Shown in pieces: positions 53,801-59,800 of a stretch of 64,000 nt of DNA. Position 1 is the stretch's first letter. Every line of letters starts with the position of its first letter. This DNA is from Tenebrio molitor (taxonomy: Eukaryota > Arthropoda > Insecta > Coleoptera > Tenebrionidae). Location of the stretch: the NCBI RefSeq assembly GCF_963966145.1, contig NC_091055.1, positions 8,308,001 to 8,372,000 of the forward strand, given 5' to 3'. The notes beneath the pieces are model-generated. The model made no database searches and was not told where the DNA came from. It worked only from the letters and a program-made list of their open reading frames with translations. Position numbers and translations under genes: made by a program.

Positions 53801-56800
53801 CTTAGTTTCTATTTCTGCAAACTACACAAATTATTAAAGGATAAAATTTCGTTATTAAACGGTCAATCTGTACATTTACTTTATTCAATAACTACTCGTA
53901 AAGTCGGTTACTACTATAGGGTTGCTACAAATGTTTGTAACATCGTCGTGTGCTGTAGAAGTTTACCACCGATAGTAGATAGTGTACCCATACTATTTAA
54001 AAATGTGATTAATTGGTTGCCTAAAAACAAGGGGCTTCCAGATAACTTAATTTAAAATATAAAAATAATAACTAATATCTTGCATGAGGTAATTTAAAAA
54101 AAAAGGACACCTGAAGAAGTCGAAGTGTTTCTTAAAATTAAATTAAAAATCAGTGCTGCGCTTTGCTATTTTAAATCGGAAGGTTTAAACATTTTTGTGA
54201 TGGTGCTTTTAAAATGTAATAATTTTGAAACAAAAGATTAATCGTAACGGTTTAAGACTGTTTTCTGGATTTGAGGCTTGGAAAAGATTGGTTTTTGGCT
54301 ATTCGTTGTCGTTAACTGAAAAACTTGTTCGACACACTCACCGAAGTTGACCCACTTTTCAGGACGTCACCTTCTTAGGAGAGTACGAATACGACGACAA
54401 AAAACTAGTGGATACTCAATTAACTGTTGATTATTCGCCCAATTTGGAACAAAGGCTCATAGTTGGGGCCCGGGTTGACGATAATTCTCATCCTTCCGCG
54501 TACAACTATTCTTACAGACTATGGGCAGTGCATAATGCCACCAGCCTTAATTTAAATACACATGGAGGTTTTTACTGGAATCCCTACGGGTACAGTACTG
54601 GTCATTATACCGACTACAAGCGATCCTATCTGCCTTTACAAACAGCAGAAGCATTGGCTCGTGTAGATCTAGCTCGTAACGAAATGGAACTAAAGGTTTG
54701 TAAAAATATTTTCATCATAGTCTCCGAAAATAGCAAACACGCCAATTACACACATGTTCATTCAATCACTGAAAAATTTGTGACTTTCTATTAGCGCCAT
54801 CGCAATAAACATCATCATTTTTGTTGCTTTTTGCAGAACATGCACAATTTTCATTTTGTATTTTCGATATTAAAATTTCACTTTGACGTGGCAACAACAT
54901 TGATCTCAAAATATTGCGATGCGAACGACAAGCAATCGCGTCTAAATAATTCTAAAGCGAGTCCCATTTTTTTTTTTATTTACATCTGGTAGTTGATTTT
55001 CGCAAGTTTAAAAGCCAGTTTAGTTCTTTAACGGAGTGGTGATATTTCACAATTTTAGAAAAAAGCAGGCCACGAGTTATCATATTTGTGGGCAAGGTAC
55101 GGGGGAAGGTTCCCTACTTACACGGCAAACATATCAGCAGTCCACGAGATGAACAATGCCTCAGGAGAGTTTTACCTCAATTTCAAAGAAAAGTTGGTTC
55201 AACTTGACTTTAACATGACTACAGGTATGAATAATTCTCAAAAATAGTAAAGTTTGTAAAAGAGACTCCCTCCGGCGCTATGTCACCTGGAATAATTTTA
55301 TTTCGTCGGTTCCAGATGGCAGCCAGAGTCTTCATGTCTACGGTGTGATTCCCGACGCCAGAAGCGCCATGTTTGATATCTGGCGTGATTACGAGGACAT
55401 TAGGGTCTCGGACGTTGCGTATTATCTCCGGTTGAATCATTCCAGACTTATCGTGTCTAGTTTACTGTGGAGACCGGACCTAAAACACGACATCCAGGTA
55501 ATACGCGTGTACGCTGGCACGTGTAATTGTTTATTTTGTGATTATTGCAGGCTGGAATACGATCCACTGTTAAGCAATTATACGACGATGTGTTGGAGGG
55601 AATTACCAACACAAAACAGTACATGAGATCCGAAACCAGCGACGCGGTTCGAGGCATCTGGGACGATGCTAAGCCCTTAGTCGAGAAATTTTTGGTCGAT
55701 CTTAAGGGACTCAGAGTCATAGAAAATGACGTCGAAGAGTTCAAGGTCTTTCTCAACAAATCCTATCACGCCAACGAGTTCTACATCAAGGATGTGGTCA
55801 ACATAACTATGATGATGTTCGACGAGCTCGCTTTAAAATCGCACTTTGAGTCTTTGCCAGCCATAGTTTCCGAAATATGGGAAATCATGGGAGAGTCTGG
55901 GACCAAAATCAAGAAGAGCATCTTATGGGTTATCGAAAAGGTAAGTCTCTCTGTATACATTCACTTTATTCCTGGAATTGTCACTCTAAAATGGTGAACA
56001 GGATTTAATCGTCTCATTTTGCTTTGCAGTTCATATTGTTGTGATTATTATCGTGACTGTTAGTATCTATTAATAGAGTTATTTTATTGGTAATCATAAT
56101 TTGAAAAATTACCATAGGTAATCGCGGAAATTAAACAGGTCTAAACCAGTGATTACTAAACTGCGCGCTACGATCCCCCAGGCTTCGCAAATAATATTGA
56201 AACAGAATGATTGTAAACGATGAGGGAATAAATATAGAGAAAAACCCGTTACGTCTGAGATATATAATACTTGTTTTAATCTTAGCAACAGTGAAAGAGG
56301 CTGCCTAGAAACCCTCCACTTTACCACCTCTCATTTTTCTCAGGCAGGGTAGGCGTCTACAATGAAATCTTATTTTACTTGACTTCCTTAATAATATTGG
56401 AAAAGTTTGAGGTGTACCTTTTAATTTGGCTTTGTTTGCACTATTCTCCACTATGGTAGGATCTTTCATCTCAATGGTCAATCCTAAAATCAAAATTGTA
56501 CATTTAAAAAACAAAGACTGATGACTTTTAACTTTTTACTATATTTATGGAGAGGTCGTGAAAAAGTTTGACAACTGCTGGTAGCTTCGAAAAGCTGGAT
56601 TATGGTGTTATCATATTGTTCCAAACTTTTTTAATATGGTGCAATGTGACACTGCAAATGCTTCAGAAAGGTCAAAATTGTAATATATAATATTCAAATG
56701 AGGTTATTACGGTGGGGCTGATTGCTGATTGTCAGCTTTTACGGGGGCAGTTTTCTTTTGAATTGTTTCAACCGGTTTTAAACAACAAAAATCGTGTCTG

Positions 56801-59800
56801 TTCGTTAGACCATTGCCATTACTGAACGATAAATAGCTACATAAAAACACTTTCGAACAAGCGAACGCGTTCGCCGTCTCCCCAACATTATTTCATTTCC
56901 CTTTCGTTACTGCACATTGTACTAAACAAATAAATGCATTTCCCCTCCTGAAATGATCCATATTTATCACTTCTAACGCCACAGTAGAGTGAACATTTTC
57001 ATTTTAAACATGATTTCCTACTCTGAATTCTTGCACCCACGCGCTATCAACTATCGTTCGTGCGAAAGGAAAAACTATTATAATAACACAATCGCGTGAT
57101 TTGGTGAACAGCTGATTCAAATTCCCCCGTGTGAAAGTAGCCTAAAAAATGGCTTCAAAATAAATCCCTCAGAATATTAGTTTCCTCTTTCGGCATCATA
57201 AAATGCTGCGCCTTAATTTGATGTTTCACACGGGGAACGCTGCAGTTCAGGTATTACCGAATTCTGTCAAGACCGAATTTAATGACGGCACTGCTACATT
57301 AACAATGAAACTCGGAAAGTTGCTGCGCTAAGACAGTTTCTAAACATTTCGTGTGTTGTCTAATGTCTATCGAGAAAAAAAAACTTTAATGCGGTAATAA
57401 ATGTTTCACCTGTTTAAGTTCTAACGTGATCTACAATTATTTTATTGACGAAGTTAATGTCGGTCGGCTAGTTGTTGGAAATAATCGGCATCGAATTTAA
57501 CGAGTGATCGACAGGACTTTACGACCCGCATTAACTTTGTAAATGAGACAAATCGACTATCCACTTAACGTTTTTCTCCCGACATCACAGATCAAGACAT
57601 ATTACAAGAATACAGCGGATTTCGTCCGGGGCCTGTTGGATGGAGACCCGATAGATCACCTTTCGGGTGCCTTTAAAAATATTATAGAGCAATACGACGC
57701 TTTCATCAAAGATTTACACGTTTCCTTCATTCGATATATAGAGCGATTATGGTCTCAGACGTACGCTTTGATCGTGAACAACTGGCACAAGACACTGGCG
57801 GCAATAGAGCCGACCTTCTTAAAACTGATTCATTATCTAGAGACGATTGCGTGGAACACTGGCCGAGAATTTCTCGACTTCCTCTACATTCGCAAGAACG
57901 AGCTGATCGAATCACCCTATTTTGTAAAATTCTCTAATTTCACCCACGACCTGGACCGATTTTACAAAGACATTACTGGAAACAATACGATCGCTAGCAT
58001 CACGAAATATACGAAGATAGTTTGGAACTTTTTGAAAGAGAAGTATTTCAATATGGTGCCTTTTGGGAAAGAGTTGCAAGATGTGGTGCTCGAAATTGTA
58101 TCCGAATTAAACGAGTTGCGGAAACTACCGTCGATCGAGTATCTGACGGTCAAATATGAAGAGTTATACGGTAATGCGAAATGGTTGTACGATTATTTCG
58201 ACATGGATGCAAGGCTGCATCGATTTATGAGTCTTTTACGTAAAAAAATAACGGACATGTCGCAGACTGCTCTGCAAGCTGAAAACAGGCGAGTAAAGGG
58301 ACAATTTTACTTTATAAAGCAAGTGCTTACAATGTTCATGTAATATTCAGGTACCGCGTGGCGAAAACGAAATTTATTTTCGAACCATCCGAGGGAATCA
58401 TGTTGCTCGAACAAAAATTGCCCATGTCGTGGCATGCTTTCAACGAAACTCCTAAATTTCAAGTAAGATTCGATCTATACCGCACGTTTTGTTTTGATGA
58501 ACTTTTCTCTCCAGGAAATCCCCGAACTGCAAACTATTTATAACGTACAGAATTATCTGTGGAGTAGCCGTATCGCTTTCTGGGACTATTACTACGATTA
58601 CAAGCCCTACACCGAACTTTCAGGTTGGCTACCGCCCTTTAAAGGTCAGTCATCACCAAATTGGGTAAACGTGTCCGATACAAAATTTTATTGTAGCGCA
58701 AGCGTTACTGGTCGGATCAAGATATTATGTGACATTCGACAGAAGATATTACGATTTCCGCGGAAGCTGCTCATATCTTTTAGCGACAGATTACGTCGAT
58801 CGCAATTTCTCCGTTGTTGTATCGTACGATAACGCCGCCAAAATACACGAACTCTTACTTCTGATCCACAACACAGCCGTCCACGTTGACGTCTTCACAG
58901 ATGTAGGTGAAGCGCGATCTCGATTCACCCCGACTAACCCCTTTGGTTTCAGACTGTCAAAATTGGCAACGATGGAATAAGTTTGCCGACACAAATCGGC
59001 GACACATTCCTCTACCTCGAAAATGACGTCTTCACGGCAATAAGCACATCCGGTTTTGTTCTTGAATGCAATATGAAATTTGATCTCTGCGTGTTCGAAG
59101 TTTCCGGTAAGTTGAGCTCACGGTGGCGAGTTCTCACAAGAGGCAAGGGAAACCGAACCTTCTCGAGAAAGTCAAGTGACCACATTAAATTTTTTATATT
59201 CAATAAGTTTCAAACAATCTTTTTCTTATTAAAATAATTTTTCAAAATCAATAAGACGCCACTGGTGCTTCTGAATACCGACGAATCACGACCCAGAAGA
59301 AATAAAAAAATCTAAGGTACATACTTTAGGGTCAAATTCTTTATAACATTTACAGACAACACAGTGATAAGATTTACACTTAAGCTGTGTTGGTAAGTTG
59401 TTTCACAAGACAAAAATGTGAACCGATGTAGAAATTTGGCGTTTCTTCTGTACAACAAAATCTATAAAAGATGGTTGATAAAATTCACTTATCTTTGACA
59501 AAATATATCAAATGCGGGTTTTCGATTTTATAAAGCTTAAAAAATAACGACGGTACGGGTCCGTTACTTTTAAATTTTTCCCGGCGCATCCACCATTATT
59601 CCAATGTAAATGTGTTGATTTTTCAAAATGAATATGAGAGATACAGACTTGTGGGGTCTGGTATTTATTTTACCACTCAAATTATATCATATCGATTGTA
59701 ACAATAATAAAAATTGAATATTCTTGGTTTCTTCAAAACTGATAAAAATTGAAGATTTTCTTTCCCACTTTTTTATTTTAGCATCATATATGTTTCATTT

